Shown here: piece after piece, positions 6,788 to 12,561 of the stretch
How positions within the stretch are numbered: position 1 is the stretch's first letter
Layout: the number at the start of each line of letters is the position of its first letter
Source of the DNA: JAATGI01 sp050729815
GTDB taxonomy: Bacteria; Pseudomonadota; Alphaproteobacteria; ATCC43930; CGMCC-115725
Assembly: GCA_050729815.1 (NCBI GenBank)
Contig: JBOHLV010000025.1
Span: 1-12,980, forward strand
Reading direction: 5' to 3'
Length of the DNA: 12,980 nt
Notes under the pieces: model-generated
The model's database searches: none
What the model saw: only the letters and a program-made list of their open reading frames with translations
Told to the model about the DNA's origin: nothing
Translations under genes and position numbers: made by a program

Positions 6788-7708
6788 CTATTCCGCGGCG
6801 GTGCGCGTCGCATTGCGCACATGCCATTGCTCGTCGATCACATTATCCTGGTGATCGTGACCGTAAACATCGCTGTCGTAATATTCCGATTGCGCCAAGG
6901 CGGGCCGCGAACCCCAGGCATATTCGCACATCCATCCCGACGGATTGGCGAAATAGAACGAATAGAGATGGTCGTTCGAATGGCGGCCAAGATCGATGCC
7001 GATCGGAATCTGCCGCGCCTTGACGAGACTGTAGGTGTAGGCGAGATCGTCGAACGACTTCGCTTCGATCATGACGTGGTTGATGCGCTTTTCGGTGCCG
7101 ATGCCGAAGCCCAGCGTGTGTTGCCGGTCGTTGCAGTGGAAGAACAGGAATTCTTGGATTCCACCATCCGGCTGCGGCGTGCGGTACTGCACGTTGCCGC
7201 GCATGCCGAGAAGCTTGTAGAAATCGTAGGTCTGCTCGAAGCCGTAATCGCGGATGAGGCAATGGCCCATCCCCGCAGTGCCGGTGGCGAAGCCGCCATA
7301 CATGCGGCGGCCGGGATGGAACGGTCTGCCATATTGCACCAAGGGACCGTGGAAGATCTCGAGGAGATTGCCGTTCGGGTCGTCGAGCGTCATGATTTCG
7401 AGGACGCGCCGGTCCTGGGCCAGCGCGCGCGAGCCGATCTCATGCGCCACGCCCGCCTCGCTTAATTTCCGGTCCATGGCGCGGAATTCCTCGGGGCCGG
7501 CGACGCGAAGGCCGAGGGCGTTGAGGTCGTCGGTGCCATCCTCCTCGAGGATGAAGCGGTGGTGCCAGGAATCCATGCGCAAATAACAGCGCCTGGGCTC
7601 GCCCTCTTCGGCCAGTTCGAGGCCGAGGATTTGCGTCGCGTATTCCTGCCACGCGTCGAGACTGCTGACGCCCAATCGCATATAGCCGAGTTCGGTCACT
7701 CCGGTCAT
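6788..7708 (-). CDS. Two-domain VOC extradiol ring-cleavage dioxygenase, BphC-like
   Basis: A 306-residue type I extradiol dioxygenase with two tandem vicinal-oxygen-chelate domains (about 8-120 and 143-268), the size of BphC. Fe(II) ligands H149 (GMGHCLIR), H211 (INHVMIE) and E262 (CEYAWG) are present. So are the second-sphere catalytic residues H197 (NDRQHTL), H243 (GRHSNDHL) and Y252 (SFYF); each lies within three positions of its BphC counterpart. It should open a catechol-type ring next to the two hydroxyls, in the cytoplasm, using O2. The substrate is not fixed by sequence: biphenyl-type, alkyl- or carboxyalkyl-catechols are all possible. Position in the hpaH-hpaI operon suggests a product that the FAH, HpaH and HpaI proteins then process. 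A ribosome site, AAGGGG, lies 7 bases before the ATG. The gene starts 43 bp after hpaI. The C-terminal 40 residues after the last ligand are Asp/His-rich. Confidence 0.92.
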   Translation of the reverse strand: MTGVTELGYMRLGVSSLDAWQEYATQILGLELAEEGEPRRCYLRMDSWHHRFILEEDGTDDLNALGLRVAGPEEFRAMDRKLSEAGVAHEIGSRALAQDRRVLEIMTLDDPNGNLLEIFHGPLVQYGRPFHPGRRMYGGFATGTAGMGHCLIRDYGFEQTYDFYKLLGMRGNVQYRTPQPDGGIQEFLFFHCNDRQHTLGFGIGTEKRINHVMIEAKSFDDLAYTYSLVKARQIPIGIDLGRHSNDHLYSFYFANPSGWMCEYAWGSRPALAQSEYYDSDVYGHDHQDNVIDEQWHVRNATRTAAE

Positions 7709-7751
7709 TTCCTCACCCCTTGGTTCGTGGCCATTCCTTCCATCTTAGCCG

Positions 7752-8519
7752 TTACTCGCGCAATTCGCGCGCCAGGCGATCGACCGCGCCGGCAAGCAGC
7801 AAGGCATCGACCCCGGCGGCGACGAAGCCGCAGCCATCGGCGAACAGGCGCTTGGCATTCGCGGCACCACCCGTAATCGTGCCGCACGGCTTGCCGGTAC
7901 CGATGATGCGCTGAATGGTCCGGGCGATCACCGCCTGCATCTCTGGGTTCGCCATGTCGCCGGTATGGCCGAGCGAGGCGGAAAGATCGGCCGGGCCGAG
8001 GAACAATCCATCGACCCCCTCGACCGCGGCGATGGCTTCGAGATTGTCCATGCCGTGGCGCGATTCGATCTGGACGAGGAGACAAATTTCTTCGTCCGAA
8101 CGTTTGAGATAGTCACCGACCCGGCCCCAGCGCGAGGCGCGGCCCAGCACATGGCCGACGCCGCGCGTGCCGTTGGGCGGATAGCGCACGGCGCGCACCA
8201 GCGCTGCGGCCGCATCCGCGCTTTCGACCATCGGAATGAGGAAACTCTGGACACCCATATCCAAGAGCAGCTTCAGCATGTCGGGATCGCGATTTGGCGG
8301 CCGCACCACCGGCGCCGTGCCGTAGGGCGCGACCGCCTGCAATTGATGCAGCAAGGTGTCGAGCGTATTGGGCGCGTGCTCGGCATCGATGAGGAACCAG
8401 TCGAAGCCGGCGCCGGCGCACAGCTCGGCGGTATAGCCGTTCATCAGCGACAGCCACAACCCGGCCTGCTTCTTGCCGGATTTGAGCGCCGCCTTGAAGC
8501 CGTTATTCATCACATCCAT
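7752..8519 (-). CDS. hpaI: 4-hydroxy-2-oxoheptanedioate aldolase (HpcH/HpaI family)
   Basis: A 255-residue class II pyruvate aldolase. It splits 4-hydroxy-2-oxoheptanedioate (or a close analogue) to pyruvate and succinate semialdehyde, the last step of homoprotocatechuate meta-cleavage. H48 (DAEHAPN) is the catalytic base, R73 binds pyruvate, and E152 (LVQIES) and D178 (GPADLS) bind the divalent metal. All sit exactly three residues beyond H45, R70, E149 and D175 of E. coli HpaI. The opening (NNGFKAALKSGK) also resembles E. coli HpaI if counted from the second Met. The start is placed at 8519 because GTGAGG lies 8 bases upstream of it; the Met at 8510 is a possible alternative. Open frame continues upstream of 8519 but lies over hpaH and is not part of the gene. 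It follows hpaH by 10 bp. Confidence 0.93.
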   Translation of the reverse strand: MDVMNNGFKAALKSGKKQAGLWLSLMNGYTAELCAGAGFDWFLIDAEHAPNTLDTLLHQLQAVAPYGTAPVVRPPNRDPDMLKLLLDMGVQSFLIPMVESADAAAALVRAVRYPPNGTRGVGHVLGRASRWGRVGDYLKRSDEEICLLVQIESRHGMDNLEAIAAVEGVDGLFLGPADLSASLGHTGDMANPEMQAVIARTIQRIIGTGKPCGTITGGAANAKRLFADGCGFVAAGVDALLLAGAVDRLARELRE

Positions 8520-8529
8520 GGCGCGCGCC

Positions 8530-9333
8530 TCACGCGAACCGGCAGGAGATCGAACCGAGCGGCCCATAATCGATAAAGAACTGGTCGCCCGCCCGTGCCG
8601 GGACGACGCGGGTGAAGGAGCCGGCGAGTACCACCTGTCCCGGCTCCAGCGCGACATCGAACGGCGCCAGCTTGTTGGCGAGCCAGGCGATGCCGTTGGC
8701 GGGATGGTTGAGCACCGCGGCCGCGACGCCCGATTCCTCGATCGCGCCGTTGCGATAACAGAGACACGCCGCCCAGCGCATATCGATGGCATCGGGCTTT
8801 ACCGGACGCCCGCCCATCACGAGGGCGGCGTTGGCGGCATTGTCGGCGATATTGTCGAGGACGGTGCGGGTCTTCTTGGTCTCGGGATCGACATTCATGG
8901 TGCGAAGATCGACGATCTCCACCGTCGGGGTAACGTAGTCGGTGGCGGCCAGCGCGTCATAGATGGTGCAGTTCGGTCCTTTCAAGCGCCGGCCCATAAT
9001 GAAGGCGAGCTCGCATTCGAGCCGCGGCTCAATGAAGCGGTCCATCGGCAATTCGCCGCCATCCGTGAAGAACATGTCGTCGAGGAGCGCGCCATAATCC
9101 GGTTCCTTGACGTTCGAGATGTTCTGCATGGCCTTCGAGGTGAGGCCGATCTTATGGCCCCTGATCGTGCGACCCGATTGCAGCTTCAACGCCACCCAGG
9201 CGCGCTGCACGGCATAGGCATCCTCGAACGTCATGCCAGGATATTGCCCGGTCGGCGGCCGCATGCGCTCGCGCGTCTTTTCCGCAACGTCGAGCCGCTG
9301 CGCGATGTCATCGATATCCGTCTTTTTCAGCAT
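8530..9333 (-). CDS. hpaH: 2-oxo-hept-4-ene-1,7-dioate hydratase
   Basis: A 267-residue hydratase, the same length as E. coli HpaH, which adds water to 2-oxohept-4-ene-1,7-dioate to give the HpaI substrate. Metal ligands E106 and E108 (RLECELAF) and E139 (PTVEIVD) fall at the same residue numbers as in E. coli HpaH. GHKIGLTSKAMQ, EPDYGALLDDMFF, LRGPNCT-like, DNAANA and LNHPANGIAWLANKLAP are strongly family-specific and favour HpaH over the shorter-substrate MhpD/XylJ group. The start at 9333 is chosen for the CTCCTCCC complement (GGGAGGAG) 7 bases upstream and for the length match; an in-frame ATG at 9414 would add 27 hydrophobic residues unlike the family. It is the first gene of the minus-strand operon and is read divergently from the HpaB-type gene. 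Confidence 0.95.
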   Translation of the reverse strand: MLKKTDIDDIAQRLDVAEKTRERMRPPTGQYPGMTFEDAYAVQRAWVALKLQSGRTIRGHKIGLTSKAMQNISNVKEPDYGALLDDMFFTDGGELPMDRFIEPRLECELAFIMGRRLKGPNCTIYDALAATDYVTPTVEIVDLRTMNVDPETKKTRTVLDNIADNAANAALVMGGRPVKPDAIDMRWAACLCYRNGAIEESGVAAAVLNHPANGIAWLANKLAPFDVALEPGQVVLAGSFTRVVPARAGDQFFIDYGPLGSISCRFA

Positions 9334-9340
9334 CTCGTTG

Positions 9341-9348
9341 CTCCTCCC
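9341..9348 (-). promoter_or_regulatory. Strong ribosome binding site deciding the hpaH start
   Basis: On the minus strand this reads GGGAGGAG, 7 bases before the ATG at 9333. It argues against the longer open frame beginning at 9414, which would place a start just inside the promoter's transcribed region without any ribosome site. Confidence 0.75.
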
Positions 9349-9423
9349 GTCCAACACCGCCGCGGCGATCCATACCGCAATTGCCGCGGTTATGGTCAAT
9401 GCCGGATTTGCCACGGCAACGCC

Positions 9424-9452
9424 ACTAAAACCAGGCGCCCATTGACTGTCAA
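9424..9452 (-). promoter_or_regulatory. Sigma70-type promoter for the hpaH-gntR operon
   Basis: On the minus strand, TTGACA (9452-9447, 6 of 6 consensus) is followed by a 17-base spacer and TTTAGT (9429-9424, 4 of 6 of TATAAT). Transcription would start near 9417 and give a leader of about 84 bases before hpaH. The -35 box lies wholly inside the palindrome 9440-9454, so a bound repressor would occlude RNA polymerase. Confidence 0.55.
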
Positions 9453-9454
9453 TG
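9440..9454. promoter_or_regulatory. 15-bp palindrome over the -35 box, candidate operator
   Basis: cattgac-t-gtcaatg is a perfect inverted repeat with 7-bp arms and a one-base centre. A further half-site, gtcaatg, occurs at 9395-9401 in the hpaH leader. The odd-length, short-spaced dyad between divergent catabolic genes is what FCD-type GntR repressors often bind, so the gntR product at 3678-4433 is the leading candidate. That pairing is inference. Confidence 0.5.
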
Positions 9455-9466
9455 AATATCGATATT
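9455..9466. promoter_or_regulatory. Perfect 12-bp AT-rich palindrome in the divergent spacer
   Basis: aatatcgatatt is its own reverse complement and begins directly after the 15-bp palindrome. It is strikingly AT-rich for this DNA. It could be a second operator, an integration-host-factor-like bend site or part of the promoter of the plus-strand monooxygenase gene. No good plus-strand -35/-10 pair with 16-18 bp spacing could be placed here. Confidence 0.4.
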
Positions 9467-9579
9467 TGCCGCTATTGTCGTTGACGAGGTACGGCGCCCA
9501 TGTTGAGATGATGCCCAACGCGAGGCGCCGTCGCGCAACGAACGCACGCCATCGGCGCCTTCTGGGAGGAGAAACAGGG

Positions 9580-11034
9580 ATGGCCGCACGCACCGGTGCG
9601 CAATTTCTCAAGGGGCTCAAGGATCGGCGGAAGGTCTGGGTCGGGGACCGGAAGGTCACGGACATCGCCGACGATCCGGCGTTCCGCGGCGCGGCCGAGG
9701 CGGTGGCCGAGGTGTTCGACCTTCAGCATGCCGCCGCCGAAGATTGTCTCATGCCGGACGGCGAGACCGGCGAACTCGTCAATGTGAGTCACATGATCCC
9801 GCGCTCGCGGGCCGATCTTGAAAAGCGGCACAGGAGCCTCGAGCGGATCGCCGAATATTCCGTCGGATTGATGGGGCGTACCCCCGACTACATGAATGTC
9901 ACCTTTGCCGGCTTCGCCGGACGCAGCGACGAATGGGCCGGTCACGGCAACGAGGCGGGCGCCGAGAACCTGGTCAAGTTCCAAAAACGCCTGGCGCGCG
10001 AGGATCTCAGCCTCACTCATACCATCGTGCATACGACCACCGACAAATCGCGCGACCTGCCGCACGGGCTCGACGAGGTTCAGCTCCACAAGGTGGCGGA
10101 TACCGAGCACGGGATCATCGTGCGCGGCTCGCGCATCCTGGCGACGCTGGCGCCGTTCGCGGACGAACTCGCGGTCTATCCGGGGCATCCGATGCCCGAC
10201 GCGAAGCCCGCCCATGCCGTGGCCTTCAGCATTCGGATGGATGCGCCGGGGCTCAAATTCCTGTGCCGGGACAGCATGTCGGTCGCCTCCAACCGGTTCG
10301 ATCATCCGCTCTCCAGCCGGTTCGATGAGCAGGACGCGTTCGTCATCTTCGACAATGTCGAAGTGCCGCGCGACCGCCTCTTCATCGACGCCAATCTCGA
10401 CGCCTACAATTCCGTGATGTTGACGAGCTGGTGGCCCAACATCATGCAGCAGACCATGATCCGGGCGCAGTCCAAGCTCGAATTCGCCTATGGCGTCGCG
10501 GTCCGAATGGCCGAAGCCGTCAACGCCAACCAGCCGCAAGCGCAACAGATGCTCGGCGAGATCTGGGCCTACGCCGAATTCGCGCGCGCGGCGATCGATT
10601 CGGCCGAGCATCAGGCGCACGAATACGGCAATGGCGTGTGGTTTCCGGATCATCGGCCGCTGGCCGCGCTGCGCGCGATGCTGCCGAGCTGGTTTCCGCG
10701 GGTGAATGAGATCATTCGCCTCCTCGGTTCCCACAATCACTTCACGGCGCCGACCCTGGCGCAGCTCGGCGATCCCGAATTGCGGCCGCTGATCGAGAAA
10801 TATCTGGCCGGTGCGAACGGCGTTAACGCCGAAGAGCGCGCCCGCATCTTCCGCCTCGCCTGGGATTATGCCGGCAGCGCGCTAGCGAGCCGCAACGAGC
10901 AATATGAGCGGTTTTATCTGGCTTCGGGGGCGCGGAACCTCGCGCTCGCGCATCAGACGAGTGATCGCACACGTCCCAATCGCCTCGTCGACCGGTTCCT
11001 CAAGGAGCCGCTTTCGGACACGACGGCCCGATAG
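9580..11034 (+). CDS. hpaB: 4-hydroxyphenylacetate 3-hydroxylase family flavin monooxygenase (HpaB type)
   Basis: A 484-residue FADH2-dependent oxygenase of the HpaB/HadA/PvcC family, which has an acyl-CoA-dehydrogenase fold and ortho-hydroxylates phenols. Recognisable parts are GAQFLKGLKD-type at the N terminus, GRTPDYMNV (around residue 100), HTTTDKSRD, the DEQDAFVIFDNVEVPRDRLF segment and SRNEQYERFYLASG near the C terminus. E. coli HpaB is about 520 residues, so this is slightly shorter but complete. A partner flavin reductase (HpaC) is required and is not in the window. The substrate is probably a phenol that becomes the catechol opened by the neighbouring dioxygenase; 4-hydroxyphenylacetate is plausible but not proven. 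The start follows GGGAGGAG by 8 bases. Open frame upstream of 9580 runs antisense to hpaH and hpaI and is not coding. It is transcribed away from hpaH and converges on the binding-protein gene. Confidence 0.9.
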   Translation: MAARTGAQFLKGLKDRRKVWVGDRKVTDIADDPAFRGAAEAVAEVFDLQHAAAEDCLMPDGETGELVNVSHMIPRSRADLEKRHRSLERIAEYSVGLMGRTPDYMNVTFAGFAGRSDEWAGHGNEAGAENLVKFQKRLAREDLSLTHTIVHTTTDKSRDLPHGLDEVQLHKVADTEHGIIVRGSRILATLAPFADELAVYPGHPMPDAKPAHAVAFSIRMDAPGLKFLCRDSMSVASNRFDHPLSSRFDEQDAFVIFDNVEVPRDRLFIDANLDAYNSVMLTSWWPNIMQQTMIRAQSKLEFAYGVAVRMAEAVNANQPQAQQMLGEIWAYAEFARAAIDSAEHQAHEYGNGVWFPDHRPLAALRAMLPSWFPRVNEIIRLLGSHNHFTAPTLAQLGDPELRPLIEKYLAGANGVNAEERARIFRLAWDYAGSALASRNEQYERFYLASGARNLALAHQTSDRTRPNRLVDRFLKEPLSDTTAR

Positions 11035-11065
11035 CGGGGAGCCCCCGACCGGATCGGCGACACCG

Positions 11066-11096
11066 GCGTGATGCGGGACTTGCTCCCGCATCACGC
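11066..11096. terminator. Strong stem-loop between convergent genes, probable bidirectional terminator
   Basis: gcgtgatgcggga and tcccgcatcacgc form a perfect 13-bp stem with a 5-base loop (cttgc). It sits 31 bp after the monooxygenase stop and 23 bp before the binding-protein stop. There is no T-run on either side, so it may act with Rho or as an RNA-stabilising end. Confidence 0.6.
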
Positions 11097-11119
11097 ATTC
11101 AGCGACTCTCGATACCCGG

Positions 11120-12337
11120 TTACGGCTTCGGCCGCGGCTCGACCTTCTTGCCGCCGTGGAAGAACTGGTCGATGTAGGAATCGGCGACCAGATGCTTATC
11201 GAGCGGGTCGGCCCAGCAAGTGCTGGTCTCCGTCGGATGGTAGATCGTGTAGAGCTTGGCCGCCACCCGATCGGTGATCTTCGGCACCGGATACCAGACG
11301 GTATTCGCCGTTAACTTCTGGCCGAACATCATCTTGATCGCGACATAGAACGCTTCATAGCCGGCCGCGCCGCCGCCCGCTGACAAAGCAAGGCTGTGGA
11401 GATGATGATCGTGCCAATAGGCGATGTAGCTGCATTCGTCGGTGCCGTCCGACTGCATGACGCGGGGCCGTCCCGATTGCGTCATCGCCTGTTCCGCCGC
11501 CGTCGCCATCGAGCCGTAGGACACGATCCCGTTGAGCGGTTGGGGATGGGTCGCGAGCCATTTCACCATCTGGCTCTTCGCCCTCCCGGCTCTCCAGAAG
11601 CCGTAAACCGTGCCGATGAGATGAATGCCCGGGAATTTCGCGAACGCCGCCTTCGATCCCGCGCCCAGCGCGACCGTGGTCGAGATTCCCGGCACGCCAC
11701 TCAAAATCAGGACGTTGCCCTTGCCGTGGAGGGCGTGCGCGACCCAAGAGGCCAGATGCTGACCATTTTGATACTGGTTGTTGCCGACATTGATCGCGTC
11801 GTTGCAATCGACCGAGGATTGCACCGTGACGATCAGCACGCCCTGCTGAAGGGCGTTGTGCATGCCGCTGCACAGGCCGACCGGGCTGCCCGGCGTCGAG
11901 ATGATGACATTGCAGCCCTGGCGGACGAGATTGCTCAATTGCGTCAACTGGAGACTGATATTGTTGTTGGAATTGGTGACCAGCACGGTCGCCTTGGTCA
12001 GTCCGGCCTTGTGATATTGCGCGTTGAGCGTCTTGATGACGGAGAGTTCGTCGGCGCGCCAGGAGCTCGCCAGGAACGAATCATTGTCGCACACCTGCCA
12101 CGGCGGCGACGGCGGCGTCCAATTGGCGTAGGGGTTGGCGAAGATCGGTGAATAATACCAGTAGTGGCCGTAATATTTGCGCACCGCCGGCGGAACGTTC
12201 GCCAGGGCTTGCGCTTGCTCCGCCTTGCTTGGCGTCTTGATCGTGGCGGCATGTCCCGGCGCCGCGGCGATGCCGAGCGCGCATCCGAGAAATGCCGCGA
12301 GCATGCCAAGCCGGACCAGATTGGCCCATATCTTCAT
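11120..12337 (-). CDS. Periplasmic substrate-binding protein (Peripla_BP_4 / sugar-type ABC family)
   Basis: A 405-residue exported binding protein. Residues 1-30 are a Sec signal peptide: positive start, hydrophobic stretch LGMLAAFLGCALGIAAA, likely cleavage near PGHA/A. A Cys at 19 gives only a poor lipobox, so a soluble periplasmic protein is favoured. The mature part has the type I periplasmic-binding layout, with TKATVLVTNSNNN, VRQGCNVIISTPGS, GVLIVTVQSS and GKGNVLILSGVPG strands. Family members usually carry sugars to ABC permeases, but the Trp/Tyr-rich N-terminal segment (YYGHYWYYSPIF) and the setting allow an aromatic ligand. The mature protein has six Cys. No permease or ATPase lies on either side in view. 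The start at 12337 follows GGGAGG by 7 bases; open frame farther upstream runs into the repeat and is rejected. The C-terminal tail is basic and Pro-rich. Confidence 0.88.
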   Translation of the reverse strand: MKIWANLVRLGMLAAFLGCALGIAAAPGHAATIKTPSKAEQAQALANVPPAVRKYYGHYWYYSPIFANPYANWTPPSPPWQVCDNDSFLASSWRADELSVIKTLNAQYHKAGLTKATVLVTNSNNNISLQLTQLSNLVRQGCNVIISTPGSPVGLCSGMHNALQQGVLIVTVQSSVDCNDAINVGNNQYQNGQHLASWVAHALHGKGNVLILSGVPGISTTVALGAGSKAAFAKFPGIHLIGTVYGFWRAGRAKSQMVKWLATHPQPLNGIVSYGSMATAAEQAMTQSGRPRVMQSDGTDECSYIAYWHDHHLHSLALSAGGGAAGYEAFYVAIKMMFGQKLTANTVWYPVPKITDRVAAKLYTIYHPTETSTCWADPLDKHLVADSYIDQFFHGGKKVEPRPKP

Positions 12338-12344
12338 GACGATG

Positions 12345-12350
12345 CCTCCC
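12345..12350 (-). promoter_or_regulatory. Ribosome binding site fixing the binding-protein start
   Basis: On the minus strand GGGAGG lies 7 bases before the ATG at 12337. It is immediately followed by a classic signal peptide, so it excludes the longer open frame that would begin at 12547 inside the repeat. Confidence 0.75.
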
Positions 12351-12493
12351 TTCCATGTGGTTATTGTTGCGGGGCGCGTCGGCGATCCGCCGGGCGCCTT
12401 CCCGGCACCATACGTGGCGGCCCCTGGCCTTTCAAGGCTGCGTCGGGATGAAGTGTCTTCGCGGCGGCGGGTGATGAAGCCCCCCGCAGGTCC

Positions 12494-12502
12494 GTTATAC
12501 CA
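12494..12502 (-). promoter_or_regulatory. Possible extended -10 promoter at the edge of repeat copy 2
   Basis: On the minus strand this reads TGG-TATAAC: a TGn extension plus 5 of 6 bases of TATAAT, pointing toward the binding-protein gene. The start would lie near 12487, with a leader of about 150 bases. No -35 is recognisable at the proper distance. In repeat copy 1 the matching bases read TGG-ATTAAT, so the motif is not conserved. The remaining 12351-12493 shows no further clear signal. Confidence 0.3.
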
Positions 12503-12560
12503 AATCCCGCTGATCCGAACCGATGGTTCGGCCCAGCGGGACCTCAATCGCCGGCGCTCG
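12495..12560 (+). repeat. REP-like palindromic intergenic repeat, copy 2
   Basis: Matches 2571-2636 without gaps, with 6 mismatches by hand count. Here the fold is cleaner: cccgctg pairs perfectly with cagcggg, then a 2x2 internal loop (at/cc), then ccgaacc with ggttcgg and a 3-base loop (gat). The outer-arm difference from copy 1 keeps pairing (A-T here, G-T there). It ends one base before the stop codon of the minus-strand CmcJ-like gene and so lies directly 3' of it. Confidence 0.85.
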
Positions 12561-12561
12561 A

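Noticed and set aside
4778..7465. Very long plus-strand open frame (about 895 codons) antisense to the molybdenum hydroxylase and dioxygenase genes
   Set aside because: Its translation is low-complexity (rich in Arg, Asp, Gly, His, Ala), matches no family I know and mirrors two well-supported genes. Long antisense frames are expected in GC-rich DNA.
9334..9414. Longer hpaH start giving 27 extra hydrophobic residues
   Set aside because: It looks like a weak signal peptide, but the enzyme is cytoplasmic; the 267-residue form matches E. coli HpaH in length and metal-ligand numbering and has the ribosome site.
8473..9579. Upstream in-frame extension of the HpaB-type gene
   Set aside because: It runs antisense across hpaH and the start of hpaI and lacks family resemblance; the strong ribosome site at 9564-9571 and the family N terminus place the start at 9580.
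9472..10740. Minus-strand open frame of 422 codons inside the HpaB-type gene
   Set aside because: Shadow of the plus-strand gene: His/Arg/Gly-rich, no motif, no ribosome site.
11066..11096. Same repeat family as the hairpin at 2695-2723
   Set aside because: Both have GC-rich perfect arms and 5-base loops, but the arm sequences (gcgtgatgcggga versus catcccgatgag) do not align convincingly.
12338..12547. N-terminal extension of the binding protein into repeat copy 2
   Set aside because: The signal peptide begins at the ATG at 12337 behind a good ribosome site; the extension encodes repeat sequence only.
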